A stretch of 64,000 nt of DNA from Ruegeria haliotis (lineage in GTDB: Bacteria; Pseudomonadota; Alphaproteobacteria; Rhodobacterales; Rhodobacteraceae). The stretch covers positions 1-64,000 of the forward strand of contig NZ_JABXWT010000005.1 of NCBI RefSeq assembly GCF_013377785.1, read 5' to 3'. Position numbers and translations under genes: made by a program. Below the pieces are notes generated by a model, which worked only from the letters and a program-made list of their open reading frames with translations, was not told the DNA's origin and ran no database searches. Below are positions 9,214 through 18,440 of the stretch, piece by piece. The number at the start of each line of letters is the position of its first letter. The first letter of the stretch is position 1.

Positions 9214-10098
9214 ATGTTTGATACCGAAAAATCCACCGCCTCCGCATGGTTCCGTCAATTGCGCGACGATATCGTTGTTGCCTTTGAAGCGTTAGAGGAC
9301 AGCCACGACACTGGCCCGTTCTCGGACGCGCAACCAGGCCGTTTCGAGGTCACAGAAACCAAACGCCAATCCGAAGACGGCACTGATGCGGGTGGCGGTC
9401 TGATGTCCGTCATGCGCGGCGGGCGCGTGTTTGAAAAGGTCGGTGTCAATGTTTCAACCGTCTACGGAACGCTCGGCGAACGGGCTCAGCAGGCCATGGC
9501 CGCGCGCAAGGGAATTCCTGGCATGACCGAGGACCCCCGGTTCTGGGCATCCGGCATCAGCCTTGTGGCGCATATGCAGAACCCCCACGTTCCGGCGGTT
9601 CACATGAACACACGCATGTTCTGGACGCCGCACGCATGGTGGTTCGGCGGCGGCTCGGACCTGAACCCCTGCATCGAATACGACGAAGACACGGCACATT
9701 TCCATGCCACGCAAAAGGCCCATCTGGATCCGCACGGGCCGGGGCACTATCCACGCCTGAAAGCCTGGGCGGACGAGTATTTCTACATCCCTCACCGCAA
9801 ACGGGCGCGGGGTGTCGGTGGTATCTTCATGGATGATCATTGTACCGGCGACTGGCAGGCGGATTTCGCGCTTACGCAGGATATTGGCCGGGCGTTCCTG
9901 CCTGCATTCCTGCCCTTGGTGGAAAAACGCCGGGTACAGGGCTTTTCCGATGCCGATAAGACTGCCCAACTGGTGCATCGCGGCCTGTATGCCGAATACA
10001 ATCTCGTCTACGATCGGGGCACCAAGTTCGGCTTGGAAACCGGCCATGACCCGGATGCCGTCCTCATGAGCCTGCCACCAATGGCCAAGTGGGTCTGA
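9214..10098 (+). CDS. hemF: Oxygen-dependent coproporphyrinogen III oxidase
   Basis: HemF converts coproporphyrinogen III to protoporphyrinogen IX in aerobic haem synthesis. At 294 residues it is the expected length. Family signatures include GGGLMSVMRGGRVFEKVGVN, HMNTRMFW, WWFGGGSDLNP, FYIPHRKRARGVGGIFMDD and the C-terminal YAEYNLVYDRGTKFGL. The catalytic-site His and Asp residues of these blocks are intact. It sits directly behind an SDR gene with a seven-base gap. The Shine-Dalgarno signal is weak, so translational coupling is likely. Confidence 0.97.
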   Translation: MFDTEKSTASAWFRQLRDDIVVAFEALEDSHDTGPFSDAQPGRFEVTETKRQSEDGTDAGGGLMSVMRGGRVFEKVGVNVSTVYGTLGERAQQAMAARKGIPGMTEDPRFWASGISLVAHMQNPHVPAVHMNTRMFWTPHAWWFGGGSDLNPCIEYDEDTAHFHATQKAHLDPHGPGHYPRLKAWADEYFYIPHRKRARGVGGIFMDDHCTGDWQADFALTQDIGRAFLPAFLPLVEKRRVQGFSDADKTAQLVHRGLYAEYNLVYDRGTKFGLETGHDPDAVLMSLPPMAKWV

Positions 10099-10101
10099 AC
10101 C

Positions 10102-10509
10102 TCAGAAGTCGAGGTCCATGAAGTTGTCGTAGCAATAGTTCTGTGCGGACGAAGCCGACATGTTCTCACCCACCCGCTTTACAGTGATGGAATATCCGGG
10201 GTTTGTGTCGGCCCCGGGCGGTGGGGTCAGCGAGAATTGCACCGTTCTGACCCCCGGTTCGTAAGCTCTTGCGATATAGATACGTTGTGAATTCGAAACG
10301 CCCAGCGTGCGGATCGCGTAATCTCCGATGCCGCACCAATAGTTGATCGCCGCGGAAGAGCCGATGGCTTTCACTTCGTATATACCATTTTGCAATGGGG
10401 TTATCTCGGTTCTGAACTGTGGCCTTACGTTCAGACCAAACCCAACGGCTTGTGCCAATCCCGGCGTCAAAACCAATGCTGTCACAGCTAAAATCTTGCA
10501 AAAACGCAT
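10102..10509 (-). CDS. Small secreted protein of unknown function
   Basis: I do not recognise this family. The ATG at 10509 gives 135 residues starting with a clear Sec signal peptide (MRFCKILAVTALVLTPGLAQA). An upstream in-frame start at 10566 would bury that signal. The mature part has three cysteines (WCGIG, and NYCYDN near the C terminus) and a beta-rich pattern such as PQFRTEITPLQNGIYEVKA, compatible with a small periplasmic or exported domain. It converges on hemF with only three bases between stops, and stands alone. Confidence 0.6.
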   Translation of the reverse strand: MRFCKILAVTALVLTPGLAQAVGFGLNVRPQFRTEITPLQNGIYEVKAIGSSAAINYWCGIGDYAIRTLGVSNSQRIYIARAYEPGVRTVQFSLTPPPGADTNPGYSITVKRVGENMSASSAQNYCYDNFMDLDF

Positions 10510-10673
10510 CCGCGAAACATCCTGAAACACAAATCCCAATCCTTTATAGCATAATAACCGCGCCATCCGAGTAAAGGTGCCTGAACGTGCTTACGTAAAA
10601 CCCCACCCTGCCCCATGCTACAGAAATTGGTACCAAATTGACTTGTTGTTAGTTAAAATCTCGATGTGATTGT

Positions 10674-11201
10674 GTGTTGGGTGCGTATTTGAATAGTTCA
10701 TTTCCAAAAGACTGGTTTGATATTCCGCCCGAGAAATACGCTGATTTTGGTGCGATGTTCTATTTGGCCGGGCTGACGAAAACGCATCAGAAACGCAGCT
10801 TGGCGCAAACGCTCTATGCTTTTGAAACCCCGTTTCGGTTGGGGCAATACCACATCTTCCGACAAAACGGATTTCCGCGCGGATTTATGACTTTTGCCGG
10901 TCTCAGCACCGAAACTGAATACAGGTATGCCGTTCAGGAAAAACCTCTGTCCGACAAGGATTTCACCAGCGGCTCGTCTTTCTGGATCGTCGATCTTGTG
11001 GCCCCGTTTGGACAAACCAACCAGATGGTCGATATCCTGAAGCGGGACATTCCACACCCGCGCGTGCGCACCAACCGAATGGACAGCGATCTGACGCGCA
11101 ACAGGATCGTGGAATGGACACGGGATACGGCGGGCGACGTTCATATGCGACTATATCGCAAGAAGGAATTCGAACACGTTCTACAGCAAGGTGGGGTTTG
11201 A
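10674..11201 (+). CDS. HlyC/RtxC-type toxin-activating lysine acyltransferase
   Basis: HlyC-family enzymes move fatty acyl groups from acyl-ACP to internal lysines of RTX toxins. The 175-residue length fits HlyC (about 170). The core FTSGSSFWIVDLVAPFGQ aligns with the HlyC block around its catalytic Asp (here Asp107), and THQKRSLAQ supplies the catalytic-type His (His38). The start is a GTG at 10674 with a weak binding site; TTG at 10677 or 10689 are alternatives. It ends one base before the next gene, a Hint-domain protein. No RTX toxin or type I secretion gene is in the window, so the acylation target is not obvious. Confidence 0.85.
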   Translation: MLGAYLNSSFPKDWFDIPPEKYADFGAMFYLAGLTKTHQKRSLAQTLYAFETPFRLGQYHIFRQNGFPRGFMTFAGLSTETEYRYAVQEKPLSDKDFTSGSSFWIVDLVAPFGQTNQMVDILKRDIPHPRVRTNRMDSDLTRNRIVEWTRDTAGDVHMRLYRKKEFEHVLQQGGV

Positions 11202-11202
11202 A

Positions 11203-12120
11203 ATGGTTTCAATTCCAATCACAGGTGATCTTACAGGGCAAGTAACTGGAAACCCTCCGAACGAGGCGGAGGGGGAGCTGACTTTGGACAGTGGTACGCT
11301 GTCAATTGTTAGCCAAAACTGGGTGATTGGGACCCAACCTGAACATGGTACTGTCAGTATTGATTCCAACACTGGCGAATGGACCTACACGGTTGACCCG
11401 ACCTTTTTCGCCGATCTTGATGATGATGAAATCGTTTTTGACGAGTTCACGGTCCAAGTAACGGGCACAGTCGCTACTGGTATAGGTAATTTACCCTACT
11501 CAGGGACTGCAACCATCAGCATCGAAATCGAAGGCGTATGTTTCACCGCTGGTACCCGGATTGAAACCCCGGATGGCGCAAGACCCATCGACGAACTGGA
11601 AGTTGGCGACCCCTTGCTGACACTGGATCGCGGGGCGCAACCGATCCGATGGATCGAAAGCAGCCATCTTTCTGCGGACCGATTATGTGACAATCCCGCT
11701 ATGCGCCCTGTTCGAATTACTGCTGGCAGTCTTGGTCCAAATACGCCCAATCGCGACCTTTTGGTATCCCAACAGCACCGCATTCTGATACGTGGTCCCA
11801 AGGTCGAATTGCTGTGCGGCGCACCCGAAGCCTTAGTCGCTGCCAAGCATCTGTGTTCATGGCCCGGAATATCCATCGATACGTCGGACCAGCCTGTCGA
11901 GTATGTGCACATCCTGCTGGATCGGCACGAAATCCTGATAGCCGAGGGCGCCCCAGCCGAAAGCCTGTTTCTGGGCGACGAAGCGCTGCACACAATATCC
12001 TCTGAGGGTCTGCAAGAGCTGGCCGCCATCTTCCCGGACCGCATTACGTCGCAGAATTCGGGTTTTGGGCGGGCCGCACGTCTGATCCTGCGCGACCATG
12101 AGGCACGCGCGCTCGCGTGA
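11203..12120 (+). CDS. Hint-domain (Hint_2) protein with N-terminal Ig/cadherin-like repeat
   Basis: The 305-residue protein has two parts. Residues 1-110 are acidic and beta-rich (GEWTYTVDPTF and DDDEIVFDEFTVQV), like a single VCBS/cadherin-type repeat. From Cys113 there is a Hint domain: CFTAGTRIETPDGARPIDEL opens it, VSQQHRILI carries the block-B-like His, and YVHILLDRHEILIAEG is typical of the Hint_2 group. Such domains self-cleave, and in roseobacters they often sit on exported proteins. No signal peptide is visible. The ATG at 11203 has AAGGTGG upstream and sits one base past the acyltransferase stop, so the two are coupled. Confidence 0.82.
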   Translation: MVSIPITGDLTGQVTGNPPNEAEGELTLDSGTLSIVSQNWVIGTQPEHGTVSIDSNTGEWTYTVDPTFFADLDDDEIVFDEFTVQVTGTVATGIGNLPYSGTATISIEIEGVCFTAGTRIETPDGARPIDELEVGDPLLTLDRGAQPIRWIESSHLSADRLCDNPAMRPVRITAGSLGPNTPNRDLLVSQQHRILIRGPKVELLCGAPEALVAAKHLCSWPGISIDTSDQPVEYVHILLDRHEILIAEGAPAESLFLGDEALHTISSEGLQELAAIFPDRITSQNSGFGRAARLILRDHEARALA

Positions 12121-12122
12121 TC

Positions 12123-13223
12123 TCAATCACCTGACCTTATCCGCCCACCGACGTCCTGCGGGGCCAGTGCAACGGTTTTTATAACTGCATGGCATGGGCT
12201 GCCAGGTCGAAGATCCAGCGCCGCGACAGACCTGCGCGTCACGCGGGCCAAAACGATCCCGGCAGGTGTTTTCACCGCCACGATGGCCCCCGGACCATCA
12301 CCGGACCGGATCGAATCGACAGTTCCGCTCAAGACATTCAGGGCTGACAAACCTTCTGGTACCTTGCTGGACAAGATCACTTCCTGCGCCGGTATCCGGA
12401 TGCGCAGATCTTCCCCGACCCGGTGCCGGATCTGCGGCAAAAACAATCGCGATCCGTGCGCGTCCAGCTCGGTCAACCCATCGGGGTGATGCTTCAGAAC
12501 CCGAACCTGCAACACCGCGCCCACCGCCCGAATGCCAGCAGGGGCCACAGAAGGGTCCGCCAGCACATCCGAGGCCGGGCCATGGCGCACAACCTTGCCA
12601 TCTTGCAAAGCCACCACCGAGGTTGCCAGCCGGGCCACTTCGGCCGCCGAATGCGTGACATAGAGGATCGGCACCGACACCTCATCCCGAAGTCGCTCGA
12701 AATACGGCAGGATTTCCGCCTTCCGGGCATCATCCAGCGCCGCCAGCGGTTCATCCGCCAGAATTAACCGCGGGCTGGCCAGCAGGGCCCGACCGATGGC
12801 AACCCGCTGTTTTTCGCCACCCGACAATCCCGCCGGACGCCGGTCCAAAAGATGGCCGATCCCCAACATCTCGATAACCTTGTCAGGATTTTCGCGCGGC
12901 GCCTTCCGAGGGGCGAACCACCGGCCATAGGCGAGGTTCTGGCGCACGGTCAGATGCGGAAACAACCGCCCTTCCTGAAAGATATACCCCAGACGCCGTC
13001 GATGAGGTGGCAGCCAGAGCCCCTGGTCGGTGTCGAACAAAACCCAGTCATCGACGGCCACGCGTCCGGCCTGTGGCCGCATCAGACCAGCAACCCCGTT
13101 GACTATGGTCGTCTTACCCGAGCCGGAGCGCCCGAACAGAACCGTCACCCCCGAAGGTGCGTCAAAGCTGAGATCCAAATCAATCCCCGGCAAGGCGTGC
13201 TGCATCCGAACAGACAGGCTCAT
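12123..13223 (-). CDS. modC: Molybdate ABC transporter ATP-binding protein ModC
   Basis: 366 residues. An N-terminal ABC ATPase has Walker A GRSGSGKTT (31-39), signature LSGGEKQR, Walker B LILADEP and a switch His in THSAAEV. The C-terminal third (about 285-350) is a TOBE/MOP domain that binds molybdate in ModC proteins. It powers molybdate import with ModB and ModA. The start overlaps the modB stop (ATGA), and it is last in the leftward modABC operon. It converges on the Hint gene with two bases between stops. Confidence 0.95.
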   Translation of the reverse strand: MSLSVRMQHALPGIDLDLSFDAPSGVTVLFGRSGSGKTTIVNGVAGLMRPQAGRVAVDDWVLFDTDQGLWLPPHRRRLGYIFQEGRLFPHLTVRQNLAYGRWFAPRKAPRENPDKVIEMLGIGHLLDRRPAGLSGGEKQRVAIGRALLASPRLILADEPLAALDDARKAEILPYFERLRDEVSVPILYVTHSAAEVARLATSVVALQDGKVVRHGPASDVLADPSVAPAGIRAVGAVLQVRVLKHHPDGLTELDAHGSRLFLPQIRHRVGEDLRIRIPAQEVILSSKVPEGLSALNVLSGTVDSIRSGDGPGAIVAVKTPAGIVLARVTRRSVAALDLRPGSPCHAVIKTVALAPQDVGGRIRSGD

Positions 13224-13915
13224 GATCCGGCCACCCGAGCTGCCGCACGCCGCCCGACATATTCCGACAACAGCAATGCGCTCATGGCGATGACGATCGA
13301 GATGATCACCAGCCGGGTCGCGGCGGCCTCACCCCCTGGCACTTGCAAGAACGCATAGACGGCTGAAGGCAATGTCTGCGTCTGACCCGGAATGTTCGAG
13401 ACGAAAGTGATGGTGGCGCCAAACTCGCCCATTGCCTTGGCAAAGGCCAGAATGGCTCCTGCGACAACACCCGGCAGGATCATCGGTAAGGTCACCGTCG
13501 CAAATACAAACGGACGCGAGGCCCCAAGCGTCGCCCCTGCCTGCTCCAGCCTGGGGTCCACCGCCTCGATCGACAAGCGGATCGCCCGGACCATCAATGG
13601 AAACGCCATGATGCCGGCGGCCAGCGCAGCACCTGTCCAACGGAAGGCAACAACAATCCCGAACTCGGCCAAAAATCTGCCCAACGGCCCCTGAATGCCA
13701 AAGGTCAACAACAGCAGATAGCCGGTTACCACCGGCGGTAAAATCAGAGGCAGATGCACCAAACCGTTCAAAATCTGCCGCCCCGGAAATCGCCAGCGCG
13801 CCAGTGCATAGGCCACGAATATACCGAATGGCAGGGTCGCCAGCGTCGCCCAAAATGACACACGCAGCGACAACCTGAGCGCCTCCAACTCGGCAGGGCC
13901 CAACCAATCCATCAC
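13220..13915 (-). CDS. modB: Molybdate ABC transporter permease ModB
   Basis: 231 residues with five or six hydrophobic helices, typical of ModB. The EAA-like loop, where ModC docks, is visible as EQAGATLGASRPFVFATVTLP. It forms the inner-membrane channel for molybdate (possibly tungstate). Its ATG overlaps the modA stop as ATGA, and its stop overlaps the modC start, so translation of all three is coupled. Confidence 0.95.
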   Translation of the reverse strand: MMDWLGPAELEALRLSLRVSFWATLATLPFGIFVAYALARWRFPGRQILNGLVHLPLILPPVVTGYLLLLTFGIQGPLGRFLAEFGIVVAFRWTGAALAAGIMAFPLMVRAIRLSIEAVDPRLEQAGATLGASRPFVFATVTLPMILPGVVAGAILAFAKAMGEFGATITFVSNIPGQTQTLPSAVYAFLQVPGGEAAATRLVIISIVIAMSALLLSEYVGRRAAARVAGS

Positions 13916-14697
13916 GATCCCCCGCCCGGCAGTGCGAACCCCTGTTCAAGGAAAATGGCCTCTGCCGCGTCAGTTTGCAAATAACTCAGAAATGCCTGCG
14001 CGCCGGGTTTTGCCGAGACAGTCACCGCCGCCGGATAAATGATCGGCGGATGCAGATCGGCCGGGAAGGTCCCAACAACGCTCACACGGGTTTCAGCCTG
14101 TGCGTCTGATCGATAAACGATTCCCAATGGTGCGGCTCCTACCGCCACCAAAGCCAACGCGGCGCGCACATTGTCGGACTGGGCCACCTGACCGTCCACA
14201 GTGTCCCACAGCCCCAATCCCTGCAACGCCACCTTGCCATAGATACCTGCCGGAACCGCATCAACCAGCGCCATAGCAAGATATCCTCCGTTCAGTTCTG
14301 AGGTCAGATCATAGTCCGGCCCGATCTGCCCCACGGCAACACGATCCGCAGCGCCGATCAGAACCAGCCCATTGCCCAGCAGATCCACGCGTGATGACAC
14401 GTCGATCAATCCGTCTGCCTGCAAAACATCCATCCAATCAGAGTTGGCCGAAATGAACAGATCCGCCGGTGCGCCCAGCTGAATTTGCCGGGCCAGCACC
14501 GAAGAAGCCGCGTAAGAAATGGTGACGTCCTGCCCCGCCTGTTGCTCATACTCGGGCGCGATCTCATCCAGCGCCGTCTTCAGACTGGCAGCAGCAAACA
14601 CCAATACCCCTTCGGCCCCGGCCCGGATCGGCGCCAGCGCCAATGCACAAAGAACCAGTGCCGCGCTCAGAAACCGGCGGAAATCGGAAAGGATCAT
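13912..14697 (-). CDS. modA: Molybdate-binding periplasmic protein ModA
   Basis: 261 residues with an N-terminal signal peptide ending near AGAEG. The mature protein begins LVFAAASLKTAL, the conserved ModA start that contributes the oxyanion-binding serine. SYAASSVLARQIQLGAPADLFIS supplies the second ligand loop. It captures molybdate in the periplasm for ModBC. It is first in the operon. Upstream (14698-14800) I see a TATACT-like -10 box on the minus strand near 14776 but no convincing ModE palindrome or Moco riboswitch. Confidence 0.95.
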   Translation of the reverse strand: MILSDFRRFLSAALVLCALALAPIRAGAEGVLVFAAASLKTALDEIAPEYEQQAGQDVTISYAASSVLARQIQLGAPADLFISANSDWMDVLQADGLIDVSSRVDLLGNGLVLIGAADRVAVGQIGPDYDLTSELNGGYLAMALVDAVPAGIYGKVALQGLGLWDTVDGQVAQSDNVRAALALVAVGAAPLGIVYRSDAQAETRVSVVGTFPADLHPPIIYPAAVTVSAKPGAQAFLSYLQTDAAEAIFLEQGFALPGGGS

Positions 14698-14879
14698 GTG
14701 CGCTCCCAGCAGGAAGGTTGCAGTTCCTCAGGGAATATCGGAGGCGACAGGGAACACGCAAGCGCCTTTGCAGTATAACCCGTGCACCGGGCGCGAAAAC
14801 CACAGGGCAGAATTTCTCCTGACACCCCTCCAGACTCAATCACTAGCAAATTCGATGCAAGAAATTCTTCCAGACCCTC

Positions 14880-14908
14880 TTGCGCCTGCGCGCAGGCTTG
14901 GCTACATC
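14880..14908 (+). promoter_or_regulatory. Likely promoter of tRNA-Val
   Basis: TTGCGC (14880-14885) and TACATC (14903-14908) are spaced by exactly 17 bases and end ten bases before the tRNA. The match to -35/-10 consensus is moderate. The position is the main support. Confidence 0.4.
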
Positions 14909-14917
14909 CACCTTCAC

Positions 14918-14993
<76 letters not shown>

Positions 14994-15044
14994 CCTTCTC
15001 TATCAACAAGACACCGGCGATGGTCGAGATGCCTCCAGCGCGGA

Positions 15045-15060
15045 TTGCAACCGGTTGCAC
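15045..15060 (+). promoter_or_regulatory. LacI-type operator upstream of the regulator gene
   Basis: TTGCAACCGGTTGCAC contains the 14-bp palindrome TGCAACCGGTTGCA. The same sequence recurs at 18441, 29994 (imperfect) and 31047 in the inositol genes. It lies about 80 bases before the GTG start of the LacI-family gene, so autoregulation is likely. A central CG in an even palindrome is characteristic of LacI-family operators. Confidence 0.85.
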
Positions 15061-15141
15061 CCCCGGGGCGATGGTGCATAATGCCCATGCCATGAAAAAG
15101 CCAACAGCCTATCTGTCCCTCAGACCCATGGGGCAACAACC

Positions 15142-16140
15142 GTGAGCGTAACTCTGAAAGACGTTGCGGCCCTTGCGGGCGTGTCCCGGTCTGCCGTCTC
15201 GCGCACCTTCACCGAGGGCGCATCCGTATCCGCCAAAACCCGCAGCAAGGTTGAAAAAGCAGCGCTAGAACTCGGCTACAGCCCGAACGCACTCGCCTCA
15301 TCGCTTACGACCGGACGAACCAAGCTGATCGGCTTGATTTCCAACAACTTTCACAACCCGATTTTCCTTGAAGTTTTCGACCAATTCACCCGCGCCCTGC
15401 AGGAACGCGGCCTGCGCCCTCTGATTGTGAACCTGACGGATGAGACCGAGCCGGCAAACTCGGTCAGGATGCTGCGACAGTATTCGGTCGATGCCGCCAT
15501 CGTCGCCTCATCCACCTTGCCGCCCAGCTTTGCCAAGGCCTTTCACGATGCGGGCGTGCCGGTTGTGCACACCTTTGGTCGTTCGGCGACATCGCCCGAA
15601 GTGCATGTGGTGGGAATCGACAACGTGGAATGCGGGCGCATGGCTGCACGAGAGCTTTTGGCACGCGGTTATCGGCATGTGGGATATCTGGGGGGTCCGA
15701 AAGATGCGACCTCGGCCCTGGACCGGCATCGCGGGTTCACAGAAGAACTGTGCGACCATCCTGAAATCAACGTGACCCACTGTTTTGCAAGCGCTTATTC
15801 GTTCGAAGCCGGGCGCAGCGAGATGTTGCGCCTGCTCGCAGACTCTCCGGCCGAGGCTTATTTTTGCGGCGATGACATCCTGTCCGTCGGGGCATTGTCA
15901 GCGCTGGCCGAGCATGGGCTGAAACCGGGCAAAGACATCGGCATCATTGGCCTGAACGATATGGAGATGTCTCGCTGGCAAAGTGTTGACCTGACGACCA
16001 TTCACCAACCGATCAAGCAGATCATCACTTCGTCCGTAGATCTGGTCGAGCAGATGCTGAAAGAGCCTCAGCGCTATCCCGAGGCCCGGATTTTCCCCTG
16101 CCGGGTGATCGAGCGGGGCACGCTGCGGCCCCGCCTCTGA
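15142..16140 (+). CDS. LacI-family transcriptional regulator of the inositol locus
   Basis: 332 residues. The N-terminal helix-turn-helix is classical for LacI (LKDVAALAGVSRSAVSRTF, about 4-22), followed by the hinge LGYSPNALASSL. The rest is a periplasmic-binding-protein-like sensor domain beginning KLIGLISNNFHNPIF. The start is a GTG at 15142 without a strong binding site. It most likely represses the neighbouring inositol genes and is relieved by inositol or an early catabolite. This is inferred from its position and from four matching palindromes within 16 kb, one of them in its own leader. It ends adjacent to the stop of a convergent dehydrogenase gene. Confidence 0.88.
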   Translation: MSVTLKDVAALAGVSRSAVSRTFTEGASVSAKTRSKVEKAALELGYSPNALASSLTTGRTKLIGLISNNFHNPIFLEVFDQFTRALQERGLRPLIVNLTDETEPANSVRMLRQYSVDAAIVASSTLPPSFAKAFHDAGVPVVHTFGRSATSPEVHVVGIDNVECGRMAARELLARGYRHVGYLGGPKDATSALDRHRGFTEELCDHPEINVTHCFASAYSFEAGRSEMLRLLADSPAEAYFCGDDILSVGALSALAEHGLKPGKDIGIIGLNDMEMSRWQSVDLTTIHQPIKQIITSSVDLVEQMLKEPQRYPEARIFPCRVIERGTLRPRL

Positions 16141-17274
16141 TCAGCGGAACATTGGCGGGCGGGCATCTTTCCATGTGCCGTTTTCCTTGCCGGACGCAAC
16201 CGCGGCGTGAACTGCGGCAATCGAGCGAACGCCATCCGACGCGCCGGGCAACCCGTCGCGGTCTTCGCCTTGGATCGCATCAGCCAGATCACAATAAATG
16301 TTGGCCACCGCCAGAGGGAAACCCTCGGGGTGCGCAATGGCGACGCGGGACAGACGCTGAGCCTCCTCATGCAATCCGCCTTCACCCTTTTCGATGATCT
16401 GCGTCCGTCCGCCGACGGGCGTATAAATCAACTGGTTGGGTTGCTCGGACGCCCAACGCAGCCCGCCTGTTTCCCCAAAAACCTGAATGTCAAATCCATG
16501 CTGACGCCCGATCGCGACCGAAGAGGTCCAAAGCCGCCCGACCGTTCCACCTTCCATGCGGAAATTGATCATCGCGTCATCCTCCAGCTCCCGACTGGAG
16601 ATGGTCGAGGCCAGGTCGGCGGAAAGAGTCTTTACCTCGTCGCCGCAGATGAAACTGGCCATGTGCAGGGCATGGATGCCGCAATCTGCGAACTGCCCAG
16701 AAACACCCGCCATTGCCGGATCATACCGCCAGCGAACGCGCGGGTTATCGCCATCCGTAGCGTCGCCATGATGGCCATGGCTGAAGTTTGTCACGACCAG
16801 ACGCACCTTGCCAATCTCACCGGCACGCACCATCGCGCGGGCCTGACGCACCATCGGATAGGCAGAATAACAGTAATTCACCGCACATATCTTACCCGAT
16901 GCCTCGGCAACGCGAACGATCTCTTCGCCCTCTTCCACCGTCATTGTCATCGGCTTTTCGCACAGCACGTTAAGCCCCGCCTCAAGAAATGCCTTGGCAA
17001 TCTCGAAATGCGTCGAGTTGGGGGTGGCGATGGTCACCAGATCGATCCGGTCCGCACGGTCTTTTTCGCCAGCCAGCATCTCTTGCCAATTGCCATAAGC
17101 GCGATCAGCGGCGACACCCAATCTCTGGGCGTATTCACGCCCCACATCGGGTCGGTGGTCCAGCGCGCCGGCGGCGAACTCGAACATCCCGTCAGCTTGC
17201 GCGCCCAACCGGTGTGCAGGCCCGATCTGGCTGCCTTCACCACCACCGATCATGCCCCATTTCAGCTTTGCCAT
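16141..17274 (-). CDS. Gfo/Idh/MocA-family oxidoreductase
   Basis: 377 residues. The N-terminal Rossmann fold begins KWGMIGGGEGSQIGPAHRLG. The conserved LCEKPMTM motif (Lys essential for cofactor and substrate) is near residues 113-120, and a GVSGQFADCGIHALHM segment carries the catalytic Asp/His. Family members oxidise or reduce the hydroxyl groups of inositols and sugars with NAD(P). It is paired with a second dehydrogenase 40 bases upstream on the same strand. Interconversion of scyllo- or chiro-inositol and ketoinositols is a reasonable guess. The exact isomer cannot be told. Confidence 0.85.
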   Translation of the reverse strand: MAKLKWGMIGGGEGSQIGPAHRLGAQADGMFEFAAGALDHRPDVGREYAQRLGVAADRAYGNWQEMLAGEKDRADRIDLVTIATPNSTHFEIAKAFLEAGLNVLCEKPMTMTVEEGEEIVRVAEASGKICAVNYCYSAYPMVRQARAMVRAGEIGKVRLVVTNFSHGHHGDATDGDNPRVRWRYDPAMAGVSGQFADCGIHALHMASFICGDEVKTLSADLASTISSRELEDDAMINFRMEGGTVGRLWTSSVAIGRQHGFDIQVFGETGGLRWASEQPNQLIYTPVGGRTQIIEKGEGGLHEEAQRLSRVAIAHPEGFPLAVANIYCDLADAIQGEDRDGLPGASDGVRSIAAVHAAVASGKENGTWKDARPPMFR

Positions 17275-17313
17275 GGTCTTCGTCTCTCTTCAGATTTTCG
17301 TTGGTTTTTGCGA

Positions 17314-18417
17314 TTAGAAATCGCGAATCTCTTTCCATTGCCGCTGATCCGAAGAGGCCAGCGCAGCCGCCAATACGCGGTTGACTTCGTGCCCATCGCG
17401 AAACGTTGGCCAAATTTCCTCACCGGTATGGACCGCCTGCAGGAAATCCTTGGCTTCGATGATGATCTGATCCTGATATCCGGTGCCATGTCCCGGACCC
17501 TGGCAGAACGGTTCGTAATCCGGATGGGCAGGGCCAGTCAGAATCTTGGTGAACCCTCTGGACGCTTCCGGCCCTTCGCGCCGATAGAGCCACAAGGCGT
17601 TCTGATCTTCCTGATCGAAACGGATGCCGCCCTTGGTGCCCGAGATTTCGTAGGCATAGCCCATCTTGCGCCCAGTCGCGACACGGCTGAAATAAAGGTT
17701 GCCCATGACGCCGTTTTCGAAACGGCACATCATCTGGGCATGGTCGTCATTCGTGACCTCGCCGCCGGGGCGCGTGCTGTGCACGGTCTCAACATCAGCC
17801 ATCACTTGCGTGATGGGACCGACCAATGCCATCGCACCGTTAACCATATGCGGGGCAAGGTCACCAATCGTCCCATTGGCCATTCCGGTCGTGCGCCAGG
17901 TCGCGGGCGCTTCGGGGTCGGCATAGAAATCCTCGGTATGCTCACCCCTGAACCAAGTGACATCGCCAATGTCGCCGTTTGCGATCAACTGACGTGCGAA
18001 TTGACTTGCCGGTGTGCGGATATAGTTGAACCCGACCATGTTGATCGCACCCACCGCCTCAGCCGCAGCCACCATCGCCCGACTATCATCCAACGATGCG
18101 CCCAAAGGTTTTTCGCACAGCACCGGCTTGCCCAACGCAAAGGCTGCTTCGGCAATCTGACGATGTGTCGACTGCGGCGAGGCAATCACGATGGCCTCGA
18201 CCGCCGGATCGTTGACCAGCACACACCAGTCATCGGTTGCGCGTTGAAATCCGTAAGCCTCCCTGTAACGCTCAGCGCTTTCTGGGCTTGAGGCACAGAT
18301 CATCTCAAGTCGAGGCCGCAGTGCAGTGTTGAACACCGCGCCTACCGCCGACATGGCAACGGAATGAGCCTTGCCCATATAGCCGCCACCAACAATTCCA
18401 ATTCCGATATCAGGCAT
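17314..18417 (-). CDS. Gfo/Idh/MocA-family oxidoreductase
   Basis: 367 residues from the ATG at 18417 (MPDIGIGIVGGGYMGKAHS). An upstream in-frame start at 18447 would lie inside the operator palindrome and is rejected. The Rossmann glycine motif, LCEKPLGAS and the substrate-domain block GTIGDLAPHMVNGAM are present. It is first in a two-gene leftward operon, with the shared LacI operator only 24 bases upstream, between it and divergent iolC. Likely an NAD(P)-dependent inositol or sugar dehydrogenase. Substrate unknown. Confidence 0.85.
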   Translation of the reverse strand: MPDIGIGIVGGGYMGKAHSVAMSAVGAVFNTALRPRLEMICASSPESAERYREAYGFQRATDDWCVLVNDPAVEAIVIASPQSTHRQIAEAAFALGKPVLCEKPLGASLDDSRAMVAAAEAVGAINMVGFNYIRTPASQFARQLIANGDIGDVTWFRGEHTEDFYADPEAPATWRTTGMANGTIGDLAPHMVNGAMALVGPITQVMADVETVHSTRPGGEVTNDDHAQMMCRFENGVMGNLYFSRVATGRKMGYAYEISGTKGGIRFDQEDQNALWLYRREGPEASRGFTKILTGPAHPDYEPFCQGPGHGTGYQDQIIIEAKDFLQAVHTGEEIWPTFRDGHEVNRVLAAALASSDQRQWKEIRDF

Positions 18418-18440
18418 TTGCCGCGGCTCCGAACATACTA

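Noticed and set aside
14698..14800. Moco riboswitch or ModE site upstream of modA
   Set aside because: No convincing conserved stem pattern or ModE-type palindrome could be identified by eye.
16207..18291. A very long open frame on the plus strand opposite the two inositol dehydrogenase genes
   Set aside because: It is the mirror of GC-rich coding sequence. The minus strand encodes two clear Gfo/Idh/MocA proteins, and the opposite product has no recognisable domain or binding site.
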